Assembly: GCF_001884065.1 (NCBI RefSeq)
Contig: NZ_MACH01000153.1
Coordinates: 62,001 to 126,000 of the forward strand
Reading direction: 5' to 3'
Source: Bacillus proteolyticus
GTDB lineage: Bacteria; Bacillota; Bacilli; Bacillales; Bacillaceae_G
DNA: 64,000 nt
Shown: positions 41,086-49,376 of the stretch, piece by piece
How the letters are laid out: every line of letters starts with the position of its first letter
Position numbering within the stretch: the first letter of the stretch is position 1
Position numbers and translations under genes: made by a program
The notes under the pieces: model-generated
Told to the model about the DNA's origin: nothing
What the model saw: only the letters and a program-made list of their open reading frames with translations
Databases searched by the model: none

Positions 41086-41289
41086 TTAAAACGGATCTAC
41101 TTCAGCTAAATTTGGAGTGGTACTAGGCTGTAACAAAAGATTTTTTAACGTTCCTACTTCAGAAAGAGCGACTAATATGTAGCCACTAATTAGTACAATA
41201 AGCCCAATGACGCGTAACGTTTGTAAGCTCACTTCATTATTATTCGTTTCCGTTGGATTTGGGGGCGTTGAAGGTGGATTGTTATTCAT
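41086..41289 (-). CDS. Small single-pass membrane protein, function unknown
   Basis: 67 residues from the ATG at 41289 (GGGAG 9 bp upstream). Asn/Pro/Thr-rich N-terminus (NNNPPSTPPNPTETNNNE), one membrane segment (VIGLIVLISGYILVAL, ~32-48) and a short polar tail. No family recognised; low complexity of the N-terminus suggests an exposed linker. Confidence 0.55.
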   Translation of the reverse strand: MNNNPPSTPPNPTETNNNEVSLQTLRVIGLIVLISGYILVALSEVGTLKNLLLQPSTTPNLAEVDPF

Positions 41290-41416
41290 AAATAAGGCTC
41301 CCATCTTTTGTATTTATATATGTGTAAAATCATTATTTAACTTATGGATAGGAATTGTATAGTCATTTTCACTATATGAGAACTGCCTATGAAAAGTGAT
41401 TAGAAATTTTGGGGCG

Positions 41417-41449
41417 AAAAAAGAGGCTGTGATGCACAGCCTCTTTTTT
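41417..41449. terminator. Terminator after the EcsB-like gene
   Basis: GAGGCTGTG/CACAGCCTC arms, loop ATG, with A and T runs on both sides. Confidence 0.9.
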
Positions 41450-41451
41450 CG

Positions 41452-42651
41452 TTAAAATGCAGAAATTCGTTTCTTCGTTTTTGGTATAATAATTAATTTG
41501 ATCCAGAGTAACCCGATAATTATAATGATAAGGCTATGTAAAAATTGTACTGTAGCAATGAGTATAACACTTGAAAATACAATGAGTTGAATGCTTAGTA
41601 ATATAAAGATTAAGCGAAGAAATTGGTTCATTCGTTTTTTAGTATCAATCGGATACAATGCTACAATAATATTTCCCGAAAAATATTTCCACAGGGATCG
41701 TAGCTGCATAGAGATCATATATAGGACGATGTAAGCGATAGCGCCTTTTACGTATATGTTTGGTATAAAATATAAGGCGAAGGCACCGATCAAACCTAAG
41801 CGAATATATATACCGAAATAATCATTCCCGCGTAAAAATGCTAGTGTATGTAAATAGAAGAACGTTGCTCGCTTTTTATGTAGTATAGGTTCAATCCAAT
41901 TTGTAAGCCATTTTCTTTTATTTACTTGCTTATTCAGTTGCGGAACATCGGTGAAAATGCTAGCAAATTGATAGAAACGAACGTCCATTTTTTCTTCTTG
42001 CTCAATTACGTATTCCCACGGTATTCGCTTTGTGGGCTGTTTCTTCGTATATAGAAGTAGGAAAGCGAGAAGTAAGAGTAATCCGCCTAATACAATCACA
42101 TTTGCAGTATAAAAGAGCATGTAAATAATCAGGGTGTTACAAGCAATACGAATGATAAACCATATACTTTTTTCATAACTATCACGCCATATCCAGTGTA
42201 TGTACATGTTCCACGCTTTCGTAATCATTAAAACGATAAAGATTGTACATAAAAAAGGTACGGTTAATTGTAATGATTGCATGGCAAGCGGTACGATAAT
42301 AAGGAACGTAAATACAAGCGGGAAAAGCTGAATGATGTAATTATATAGAAGAGATTTTTTAAAATAAGATGTTAATTTTTCCTCTAGTGCTAGTAAATAG
42401 ACAGCGTCCGGTTTTTGAATAAATGTGCGAATGGGACATCTCGTTATAATGAATGTAAGTACGATTGTGATGAGTAATAAAGATATTTCTTTAGAAGGAT
42501 CAGTTTTAAGAAACTTTGCGTAATAATATGCACCTATACATGAGACGAAGATGAAGCTATATAGCAAACCGTTAATCATACGTGCAAAGTATGTGATGGC
42601 ATTTTGAATATGTTGTTGAAAGCGAGAGCTCCATAGTGATTCGATTGACAT
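41452..42651 (-). CDS. EcsB-family ABC transporter membrane protein
   Basis: 399 residues from the ATG at 42651 (AAAGAGG 9 bp upstream; a GTG three codons earlier touches that site). Eight or so membrane segments; N-terminal LWSSRFQQHIQNAITYFARMINGLLYSFIF and central RIPWEYVIEQEEKMDVRFYQFASIFTDVP match EcsB, the permease partner of ATPase EcsA. No ATPase is adjacent, so this is likely an orphan paralogue of the ecsAB operon. Role in secretion or peptide export is only by family. Confidence 0.8.
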   Translation of the reverse strand: MSIESLWSSRFQQHIQNAITYFARMINGLLYSFIFVSCIGAYYYAKFLKTDPSKEISLLLITIVLTFIITRCPIRTFIQKPDAVYLLALEEKLTSYFKKSLLYNYIIQLFPLVFTFLIIVPLAMQSLQLTVPFLCTIFIVLMITKAWNMYIHWIWRDSYEKSIWFIIRIACNTLIIYMLFYTANVIVLGGLLLLLAFLLLYTKKQPTKRIPWEYVIEQEEKMDVRFYQFASIFTDVPQLNKQVNKRKWLTNWIEPILHKKRATFFYLHTLAFLRGNDYFGIYIRLGLIGAFALYFIPNIYVKGAIAYIVLYMISMQLRSLWKYFSGNIIVALYPIDTKKRMNQFLRLIFILLSIQLIVFSSVILIATVQFLHSLIIIIIGLLWIKLIIIPKTKKRISAF

Positions 42652-42711
42652 GTTTTTCACCTCTTTGTTCTATTATATATGTTTTATTAAGCAAAAAACG
42701 AGCAAATTGCG

Positions 42712-44136
42712 TTACGCAACTTGCTCGTTTTTCTTTTCGTTATTTTTTTTCTGATCACGATTCATTAATGGATAGAAGGCAAAGCCAATTACGAATAAAC
42801 CGATTCCGAGAAGGAACGTTTTTATATCAGATGCGCCTGTTTTAATAACCCATAGTGCATAGCAAAGCGCGATCACTGCGACTATACCATCTGTAATTCT
42901 TGCCCGCATTTCATTTTTATACGTTTCACCAGTTGCGACTAGTTTTAACTGGAAGATTGGTGAGACGAGATATGGAATGAGGTAGGCCAGTGTTGATACG
43001 GTAATAACGAATGTATAAGCTTCTGCAATTGTTCCTGATAATGTTGAGAATAAGAACACTTGCGACATAATGTTTGTTAATCGTAGTGAATGAATTGGAC
43101 TTCCTTTTTTATTTGTTTTCGCGAAGAAGGAAGGGAAGAAACCTTCTTTTGCTGCTTGATAAGGTACTTCTGAGCTTAATAAAATCCAGCCTAAGATGGA
43201 ACCGAATAGGGAAGTAAGAGCAAGTAATGCCATAAGTTTCCCGCCGCCATGACCCATTGCAGCGTTTAATGCATCTGCTAATGGACGTTCCGAAGCTTGT
43301 AATTTATCAACGTGAAGTACACCCATTGTTAAAATTGTAATTCCTAAGTAAATGGCAACTGTAATTAGTAACCCTGCAACTGTTGCACGTTTTACTGTTT
43401 TTGGAGAAGTAGCACGATTTGATAAAAGAACTGCTGATTCAATTCCGATAAATGCCCAAAGCGTTGTAAGAGCCGCTAAATTCACTTGTGAAAGGAGACC
43501 GTGTGATACGCCTTCTTTATCGATCATCGGTGTGTACCATTGTCCAAACTTTGAAGCTTCGAACGCAAATAACGTAACGACAATGAATAGAAGGAATCCA
43601 GTTACTTTCGTTGTTGTTGCTAAGAAGTTCAGTTTCCCAGCTCCGCTTACACCGTTTGTTAATATTAAATGAGTTCCCCAAAGTAAGACGGAACAAATAG
43701 TAAATGTAATGAGCTTTCCAACTTCTATATCGAACGAGCCGATTGAAAATAATAGTCGCGTATCTTTCATAATCGGGAAGAAGAGTGATAAATATCCCGC
43801 GAAAGATGTAATGATGGCAACGTTACTTGCCCAGTTTGCAACCCAATATCCCCATACCATGCTGAAGCCAGCCATTTTCTTTCTTTTTGGTGTTGAGAAT
43901 AAAGCATATGCATGACTTTGTGGTCCTGTCGTTAAATCAGGACGACGAATTGCTAAATTACCGAAAACAAGAGCTAGCATTAAAACACCAAACCCTGTTG
44001 TTAACCAAGCTAAAGTGACACCGAGTGGGCTTGCTGTTTGTGCCAACGTACTTGGCACCATGAAAATACCAGCGCCAACCATGTTACCGACAACGAAAGC
44101 TGTTAGTACCCAAAAGCCCCATTTTTTTTGTTGCAT
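42712..44136 (-). CDS. APC-family amino acid permease, lysine-regulated (YvsH/ArcD-like)
   Basis: 474 residues from the ATG at 44136 (GGAGG 8 bp upstream; the longer frame runs back into the riboswitch terminator). Twelve membrane segments; FVVGNMVGAGIFMVPSTLAQ at the N-terminus and ALTTLWAFIGIESAVLLSNRA in helix 6 are typical of basic amino-acid antiporters. An L-box lysine riboswitch and terminator precede it, so it most likely imports lysine, as B. subtilis YvsH is thought to. Confidence 0.9.
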   Translation of the reverse strand: MQQKKWGFWVLTAFVVGNMVGAGIFMVPSTLAQTASPLGVTLAWLTTGFGVLMLALVFGNLAIRRPDLTTGPQSHAYALFSTPKRKKMAGFSMVWGYWVANWASNVAIITSFAGYLSLFFPIMKDTRLLFSIGSFDIEVGKLITFTICSVLLWGTHLILTNGVSGAGKLNFLATTTKVTGFLLFIVVTLFAFEASKFGQWYTPMIDKEGVSHGLLSQVNLAALTTLWAFIGIESAVLLSNRATSPKTVKRATVAGLLITVAIYLGITILTMGVLHVDKLQASERPLADALNAAMGHGGGKLMALLALTSLFGSILGWILLSSEVPYQAAKEGFFPSFFAKTNKKGSPIHSLRLTNIMSQVFLFSTLSGTIAEAYTFVITVSTLAYLIPYLVSPIFQLKLVATGETYKNEMRARITDGIVAVIALCYALWVIKTGASDIKTFLLGIGLFVIGFAFYPLMNRDQKKNNEKKNEQVA

Positions 44137-44223
44137 AGAAAATACCTCCAAAGTTAGTATAACCAAGTCAAGCGAGGAGATATGTATGTCTTCCGAAGTC
44201 AGGAAGAGAAGTCCCAAACAAAA

Positions 44224-44257
44224 CAAAAAAAGCACGTAATTTGCCGCTACATGCTTT
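44224..44257 (-). terminator. Expression-platform terminator of the lysine riboswitch
   Basis: Minus strand: AAGCATGTA/TACGTGCTT arms followed by TTTTTTTG, ~90 bp before the permease start. Confidence 0.85.
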
Positions 44258-44280
44258 CTATCTTATAAGAAACCCACGAC

Positions 44281-44471
44281 ATACCTCTCGATAGCTCTCC
44301 ACAAACGGAAACGTTTGTGACAGTTCTGCACTTATTAAATGCAGACCCAGCAAGCGTGCATGGTGGACACGACTTACTTCGGCAATCATTCCTTTCTCAT
44401 TTCTTCATCAATGCCACTACATCTCCTGAAATGATACTCTTAATGACTGCAACCTCTACCTCACCGAGATA
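44281..44471 (-). ncRNA. Lysine (L-box) riboswitch
   Basis: Minus strand shows the conserved L-box elements in order: GAGGTAGAGGTTGCAGTC, AAGAGTAT, TGATGAAGAAATGAGAAAGG, ATTGCCGAAGTAAGT, TGCTGGGTCTGCATT, AGTGCAGAACTGTCAC and TTTGTGGAGAGCTATCG. Bound lysine lets the downstream terminator form, switching the permease off. Confidence 0.95.
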
Positions 44472-44506
44472 CGAATGAGGATTTAAATATTAAATTAACG
44501 TATTTA

Positions 44507-44535
44507 AGAGTAACAAATGTATTTTTATACGTCAA
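44507..44535 (-). promoter_or_regulatory. Possible promoter of the lysine permease
   Basis: TTGACG (44530-44535), 17-bp spacer, TACTCT (44507-44512) on the minus strand, ~36 bp upstream of the aptamer. The -10 is weak. Confidence 0.4.
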
Positions 44536-44659
44536 TGGATATAGCAATAATCAGATTATAGAGAAGAGTTCGTTATTGAGGGATTGGAGGGTTTGAGACG
44601 GATTCATTGAATAAATTCCAGTAGAGAATTTACTTTTAATGGGAATGGAGATTATTTAA

Positions 44660-45514
44660 ATGATACGTGCTTATAGTGAAAAAGAAGATCGGATCAGGAC
44701 ATTGAATTTAATAAAAAGTATGGGGACAGAAGAAGAGATAGGTTCTTTAGATGATATTGTATCGAATTCCACGCATTTTCTTTTATATAACCAAAATGGG
44801 ATTGGAGGATTCGCATATTCATCCTTTTATAAAAATAGTGATGGAGAGTCTATTGGTCAAATAAGTGTGTATGTGGAACCTGGTTCTCGCTTGAAAGGTA
44901 TTGGTTCTGGATTATACAAGGCAATAGAAGAGTTAATTTCTAAAATAAAACCGGATTTTGTGTGCACTTATATGAGAACAGAATCAGAAAATTGTATTGG
45001 CTTTGCTAAGAAAATGGGATTTGAAAGATGGTGGGGATCGCTTGAATTGATATATAAGGGAGGGAGTTTTCCAGAAACGGATATCACGTTTATTAAGTAT
45101 GAAGATAGATTTTTCAACCAGTTTGTAAAAATGGTACAGGAATGTTATTACGAATTGCATGAAAGGAATGATATGAAGCCTTATCTTGCTCCAGAAGATA
45201 GTATAAAAAAATACAAATTGAACAATGAAAGTAATGTGTATGTGGTTTTTAAAAATGAACAGTTGGTTGCATCAGTTACGGTAGGGGAAGGGACAATAGA
45301 GAATTTAATGGTTGCACAAAGTCATCAAGGAAATGGATATGGGCGTAAAGCCTTGCAATTTGGTATGAACAAGTTGTTAGAAGACGGGTACGAAGACATT
45401 AGGCTATGTTATATAGAAGGAAATGAAAGTGCTGAGAAGTTATACAATTCTGTCGGATTTAAACCGCTTCATAATACACAAGTGTTTCGGAAATTTAAAA
45501 AGCAGCTGACCTAA
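44660..45514 (+). CDS. Tandem GNAT N-acetyltransferase
   Basis: 284 residues made of two GNAT domains. The first has SVYVEPGSRLKGIGSGLYKAIEEL (~72-95) and the second LMVAQSHQGNGYGRKALQFGMNKL (~215-238), which is the better acetyl-CoA loop; final IEGNESAEKLYNSVGFKPL is typical. Substrate unknown. ATG lies 10 bp after ATGGAG. Monocistronic with a terminator overlapping its stop codon. Confidence 0.87.
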   Translation: MIRAYSEKEDRIRTLNLIKSMGTEEEIGSLDDIVSNSTHFLLYNQNGIGGFAYSSFYKNSDGESIGQISVYVEPGSRLKGIGSGLYKAIEELISKIKPDFVCTYMRTESENCIGFAKKMGFERWWGSLELIYKGGSFPETDITFIKYEDRFFNQFVKMVQECYYELHERNDMKPYLAPEDSIKKYKLNNESNVYVVFKNEQLVASVTVGEGTIENLMVAQSHQGNGYGRKALQFGMNKLLEDGYEDIRLCYIEGNESAEKLYNSVGFKPLHNTQVFRKFKKQLT

Positions 45515-45535
45515 ATATTAGATCAGCTGCTGAAT
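45498..45535. terminator. Terminator between the GNAT gene and gapN
   Basis: GCAGCTGA/TCAGCTGC perfect arms; loop of 13. Overlaps the GNAT stop codon. Confidence 0.7.
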
Positions 45536-45541
45536 ATAAGA

Positions 45542-46981
45542 TTAAACTAAGTTTAATACAGTTACTTTTTCACGTGTCATAGACTCAAGGCTCTTACGAA
45601 TACCTTGTGCGCCCATACCTGAACCTTTTACACCGATGAATGGGAAGTGGTCAGGGCCGCGCTCTGTGCGTCCGTTAATTTGAACAGAACCAGTTTCGAT
45701 TTTGTTAGCAATTGCAAATGCTTTGTTAATGTCTTTTGTGAAGACACTTGCTTGCAAGCCGAACTCTGATTTGTTAGCAATTTCAATTGCTTGCTCATCT
45801 GAAGAAACACGGATGATTGGAAGGATTGGGCCAAATGGCTCTTCCCAAGCAACTTTCATTTCTTCTGTTACGTGGTCGATTAATGTTGGGTAAATTAAGT
45901 TACGCTCACGTTTGTTACCGATAACGATCGTTGCACCTTTTTCTACAGCATCATCAACTAAACCTTGAACGAAGTCAGCAGATTTATCGTCGATTAATGG
46001 AACGATTGTGCTGTCTTGTTCTGGAGATCCAACTGATAGTTCAGCTACTTGCGCTTTTACTAAGTCAACAAGCTCGTCCGCTACGTTTTCGTGTACAAGT
46101 ACACGTTTAATAGCTGTACAACGTTGACCAGAGTAAGAGAATGCACCGTTTACGATATGGTTTGCAGTATCTTGTAAGTCAGCATCTTCACGAACGATAC
46201 CAGGGTCTTTACCACCAAGTTCTAATACAAGTGGAATCATTGAAGCTTTTTTCGCTAAGTGTTTACCTGTGTTTGTACCACCTGTGAACGATACCATATT
46301 GATACCTTCGTGTTCTACTAAGTAGTCACCAATTACAGAACCGCGTCCTGTAGCTACATTTACAAGACCTTTTGGAAGGCCAGCTTTATGAAGTGCTTCA
46401 ACCATTTTAATACCGCTAATTGCACCTTGAGTTGCTGGTTTGAAAATAACAGCGTTACCCATAATTAATGCTGGTGCAAGTTTTGCAGCAGATAAGTTTA
46501 CTGGGTAGTTAAACGGTGCGATTGCTAATACAACACCAAGTGGTGCGCGTTGGATAATCGCAAGTTTTGATTTTGTTCCGCCAGGGAAGCTATCGCCCAT
46601 CATGCTTTCTCCGTGCATATGTAGAGCTTCTTCAATTGTGTAACGAATGAAGTCCGCTGTACGAACAACTTCTTTCTTCGCATCTTTATATCCTTTACCG
46701 ACTTCTTTCATAATAATATCGGCAATTTCATCTTGCATATTTACGAGCTCATCAGCCCATTTATATAAAAATTTTGCGCGATCTTGTAGAGAAGCTTCAG
46801 CCCATGATTTTTGAGCTACTTTTGCAGATGCAATTGCTTCATCTACTTCTCCGCGAGTAATTGCTTGTACTTGCCCAATTACTTCGTGTAAGTATGGAGA
46901 TGGAATGTCGATTGTTTGTCCTGAAGAGCTTTCTCTCCATTCTCCGTTTAAATAAAATTTGTACGTATTGCTAGTTGTCAT
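45542..46981 (-). CDS. gapN: NADP-dependent non-phosphorylating glyceraldehyde-3-phosphate dehydrogenase
   Basis: 479 residues from the ATG at 46981 (AGGAGG 7-8 bp upstream). Aldehyde-dehydrogenase fold: PFNYPVNLSAAKLAPALIMGN, LELGGKDPGIV (general-base Glu) and GQRCTAIKR with catalytic Cys288. Length and the KFYLNGEWRESSSG start match GapN, which oxidises glyceraldehyde-3-P to 3-phosphoglycerate making NADPH. Promoter and an upstream cre site are visible. Confidence 0.93.
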   Translation of the reverse strand: MTTSNTYKFYLNGEWRESSSGQTIDIPSPYLHEVIGQVQAITRGEVDEAIASAKVAQKSWAEASLQDRAKFLYKWADELVNMQDEIADIIMKEVGKGYKDAKKEVVRTADFIRYTIEEALHMHGESMMGDSFPGGTKSKLAIIQRAPLGVVLAIAPFNYPVNLSAAKLAPALIMGNAVIFKPATQGAISGIKMVEALHKAGLPKGLVNVATGRGSVIGDYLVEHEGINMVSFTGGTNTGKHLAKKASMIPLVLELGGKDPGIVREDADLQDTANHIVNGAFSYSGQRCTAIKRVLVHENVADELVDLVKAQVAELSVGSPEQDSTIVPLIDDKSADFVQGLVDDAVEKGATIVIGNKRERNLIYPTLIDHVTEEMKVAWEEPFGPILPIIRVSSDEQAIEIANKSEFGLQASVFTKDINKAFAIANKIETGSVQINGRTERGPDHFPFIGVKGSGMGAQGIRKSLESMTREKVTVLNLV

Positions 46982-47027
46982 GATTAGTCCTCCTAAAATA
47001 GCAACTTGTAAGAGTGAGTATAAGGTG

Positions 47028-47056
47028 ATTGTAGGGGGTTTGATAATATTTTTCAA
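47028..47056 (-). promoter_or_regulatory. Sigma-A promoter of gapN
   Basis: Minus strand TTGAAA (47051-47056), 17-bp spacer, TACAAT (47028-47033). Confidence 0.65.
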
Positions 47057-47068
47057 ATGAAATATTTG

Positions 47069-47082
47069 TGAAAACGATTTCT
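47069..47082. promoter_or_regulatory. cre site (CcpA) upstream of gapN
   Basis: TGAAAACGATTTCT matches the cre consensus TGWAANCGNTNWCA at all but the last base. It is 13 bp upstream of the -35, a position that in ackA/pta-type promoters gives activation by CcpA. Confidence 0.6.
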
Positions 47083-47201
47083 TATTATTTTTTTATTTTG
47101 TATGCCCTTTCTTGCAGAACATTCCCTCATTTCAAACTGTAAGTAGAATGCATCACTTTCATTTTTTGTGATAAAAGATTATTTTAAAACGAAAAAAATA
47201 A

Positions 47202-47231
47202 TTGACAGAATACTCAATAAAGTTGTAAGAT
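47202..47231 (+). promoter_or_regulatory. Promoter of the bmr leader-bmrCD operon
   Basis: TTGACA (47202-47207), 18-bp spacer, TAAGAT (47226-47231), 35 bp before the leader peptide start. Confidence 0.65.
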
Positions 47232-47265
47232 TATAAATGGAAAATAAATGAAGGGGGTGTGCGTA

Positions 47266-47352
47266 ATGATTGTAATCGTAAATGTAATGGGCTTAGCTGT
47301 ATTAAACGGCGGAAAACATTCATATTATTACGCAACCCGTGCGGATATATAG
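47266..47352 (+). CDS. Leader peptide of the bmrCD operon (BmrB-like)
   Basis: 28 codons: MIVIVNVMGLAVLNGG, then KHSYYYATRADI. ATG follows AAGGGGGTG. It precedes two terminator hairpins and the BmrCD exporter. In B. subtilis, bmrB is a short leader whose translation controls bmrCD through ribosome-mediated attenuation when antibiotics stall ribosomes. Here TACGCAA in the last codons (47329-47335) can pair with TTGCGTA (47381-47387) in the first terminator, an obvious antiterminator. Confidence 0.7.
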   Translation: MIVIVNVMGLAVLNGGKHSYYYATRADI

Positions 47353-47369
47353 GACTTTTTTGTCTTATG

Positions 47370-47408
47370 AGAAGCGTACGTTGCGTATATCGTAACGTAC
47401 GCTTTTAT
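47370..47408 (+). terminator. bmr attenuator hairpin T1
   Basis: AAGCGTACGTT/AACGTACGCTT perfect 11-bp arms (47372-47382, 47394-47404), 11-nt loop, TTTT after. Its left arm can be captured by the end of the leader peptide coding region. Confidence 0.8.
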
Positions 47409-47416
47409 GCATTTTT

Positions 47417-47451
47417 GTGCATATCGTCAAGCGACGGTATGCTTTTTTTTG
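47417..47451 (+). terminator. bmr attenuator hairpin T2
   Basis: GCATATCGTC/GACGGTATGC arms (one G-T pair) around AAGC, then eight T. Its left arm also overlaps an alternative hairpin TATGCA-N6-TGCATA (47406-47423). Confidence 0.8.
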
Positions 47452-47520
47452 TCCAATTTGCTTGTTTCCATACTTTATATGGTTACTATAAAACTGAAAT
47501 TTGGAAGGTGGAAAAATGTG

Positions 47521-47574
47521 ATGAGATTGTATGGGTTACGAAATGTAAATGTGATGGGTTTGGATAGCGGATAA
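47521..47574 (+). CDS. Second short open frame in the bmr leader
   Basis: 17 codons: MRLYGLRNVNVMGLDSG. AAGGTGG lies 9 bp upstream; a start-stop ATG-TGA (47516-47521) overlaps its ATG. It shares the VNVMGL motif and the DNA stretch GTAAATGTRATGGG with the first leader peptide, suggesting a partial duplication. Whether it is translated is unknown. Confidence 0.4.
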   Translation: MRLYGLRNVNVMGLDSG

Positions 47575-47615
47575 AGAAATGAGGGTTAAACGAAAACGAG
47601 AAGGGAGAGGTTACG

Positions 47616-49376
47616 TTGTTTTCAGTATTACTAAAGTTAAGATGGTTTTTTAAAGAGCATTGGAAGAGATATAGTATCGCAATTGGTGCGCTTTTAATTG
47701 TAAATATAGTTGAAGTCATTCCCCCAAAAGTACTAGGGGTTACGATTGATAATATAAAAACAGGAACGTTAACGAATGCAGCAATTATGGAGTCTATTCT
47801 TATTTTAATAGGAGTTACGATAGTTGGATATGGCCTTACTTTTGTTTGGCAACATCAATTGTTTGGAGGTGCGTTCGTACTTGAGAAGACGATGCGCTCG
47901 AAATTTATGGGGCATTTGCTCAAGATGACACCGACGTTTTATCAAAAAAATCGTACTGGCGATTTAATGGCGAGAGCAACAAACGATTTAAAAGCAATCG
48001 CTATGACAGCTGGTTTCGGTATATTAACGCTTGTAGATTCTAGTTTATACATGCTTACAATCGTTTTTATGATGGGATTTACAATAAGTTGGGAGCTTAC
48101 ATTAGCGGCCCTTATACCGCTTCCGATTATGGCATATGCGATGAATATATATGGAAAGAAATTGCATGAAAGATTTACAGTTGCGCAAGATGCGTTCGGT
48201 GATATGAATGATAAAGTACTTGAATCAATTGCTGGCGTGCGCGTGATTCGTGCATACGTACAAGAGAATGCAGATCAGGAAAGATTTCATCATTTAGGAG
48301 ATGACGTCTACGAAAAAAATATGAAGGTAGCAAGAATTGATGCGTTATTCCAACCAACTGTGAAAATGCTTGTCGGACTTAGTTATTTAATTGGTTTAGT
48401 GTACGGTGCATACCTTGTATTCCAATCAAAGGTGACACTTGGTGAGCTCGTTTCCTTTAACGTGTATTTAGGGATGATGATTTGGCCAATGTTTGCAATT
48501 GGTGAATTAATTAATGTTATGCAAAGAGGAAATGCGTCGCTCGACCGTGTGAATGAAACGTTAGCGTATGAACCAGATGTAAAGAATCCGAAAAATCCAA
48601 AGCTTGTACAAGAGCCTGATTATATTCAGTTTGATGAAGTTTCTTTTTCATATCCTTCATCAGCTGAAGAAAATTTAAAAAAGGTTTCTTTTACATTAAA
48701 ACAAGGAGAGACGCTAGGGGTTGTCGGAAAAACAGGAAGCGGAAAAACGACGCTTGTACGTCAGCTTCTTCGTCAATATCCGCTTGGAGAAGGGGATATT
48801 GCAGTTTCTGATGTGACATTAGATAAAATGACGAGTGAAAATGTACTCGGGTGGATTGGATATGTACCTCAGGAGCACATTTTATTCTCAAAAACAGCGA
48901 GGGAAAATATTTTATTCGGAAACAGGGAAGCGACTGAAGAAGAGCTCGAGAAAGCCATTGAAATTGCTGCGTTTACAAAAGACTTAGAGTTTTTACCAGA
49001 AGGATTAGAAACGCTCGTTGGAGAGAAAGGTGTTTCGTTATCAGGAGGGCAAAAGCAAAGGATTTCGATTGCGAGAGCGGTTATTCAAAATCCAGAAATA
49101 TTAATTTTGGACGATTCGTTATCAGCTGTTGATGCTCGTACGGAAGCGGCGATCATTGAAAATATAAGAACGGAAAGAAGCGGAAAGACGACGATTATTA
49201 CGACGCACCGTTTATCTGCAGTACAACATGCAGATTGGATTCTCGTTATGGATGACGGCGAAGTTATGGAAGAAGGCACGCATGACCAGCTTCTTCGAAA
49301 CGGAGGCTGGTATGCTGAGCAGTTTGAAAGACAACAAGGTGAAAATGAAAGTACGGATAGTGGGGTGAAAATATGA
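47616..49376 (+). CDS. bmrC: Heterodimeric multidrug ABC exporter subunit BmrC (YheI)
   Basis: 586 residues from a TTG at 47616 (AAGGGAGAGG upstream). Six membrane helices (~1-310) then the ATPase: Walker A GKTGSGKTT from 371, signature LSGGQ at 475-479, Walker B ILILDD with Asp500 instead of the catalytic Glu. That is the known degenerate site of BmrC. It pairs with BmrD, whose start overlaps by 4 bp. Exports drugs; induced by ribosome-targeting antibiotics in B. subtilis. Confidence 0.93.
   Translation: MFSVLLKLRWFFKEHWKRYSIAIGALLIVNIVEVIPPKVLGVTIDNIKTGTLTNAAIMESILILIGVTIVGYGLTFVWQHQLFGGAFVLEKTMRSKFMGHLLKMTPTFYQKNRTGDLMARATNDLKAIAMTAGFGILTLVDSSLYMLTIVFMMGFTISWELTLAALIPLPIMAYAMNIYGKKLHERFTVAQDAFGDMNDKVLESIAGVRVIRAYVQENADQERFHHLGDDVYEKNMKVARIDALFQPTVKMLVGLSYLIGLVYGAYLVFQSKVTLGELVSFNVYLGMMIWPMFAIGELINVMQRGNASLDRVNETLAYEPDVKNPKNPKLVQEPDYIQFDEVSFSYPSSAEENLKKVSFTLKQGETLGVVGKTGSGKTTLVRQLLRQYPLGEGDIAVSDVTLDKMTSENVLGWIGYVPQEHILFSKTARENILFGNREATEEELEKAIEIAAFTKDLEFLPEGLETLVGEKGVSLSGGQKQRISIARAVIQNPEILILDDSLSAVDARTEAAIIENIRTERSGKTTIITTHRLSAVQHADWILVMDDGEVMEEGTHDQLLRNGGWYAEQFERQQGENESTDSGVKI

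Noticed and set aside
47259-47567. 102-codon plus-strand frame over the bmr leader
   Set aside because: It runs through both terminator hairpins in a different phase from the 28-codon leader peptide, has no convincing ribosome site, and its Cys/Arg/Phe-rich sequence looks like noise.
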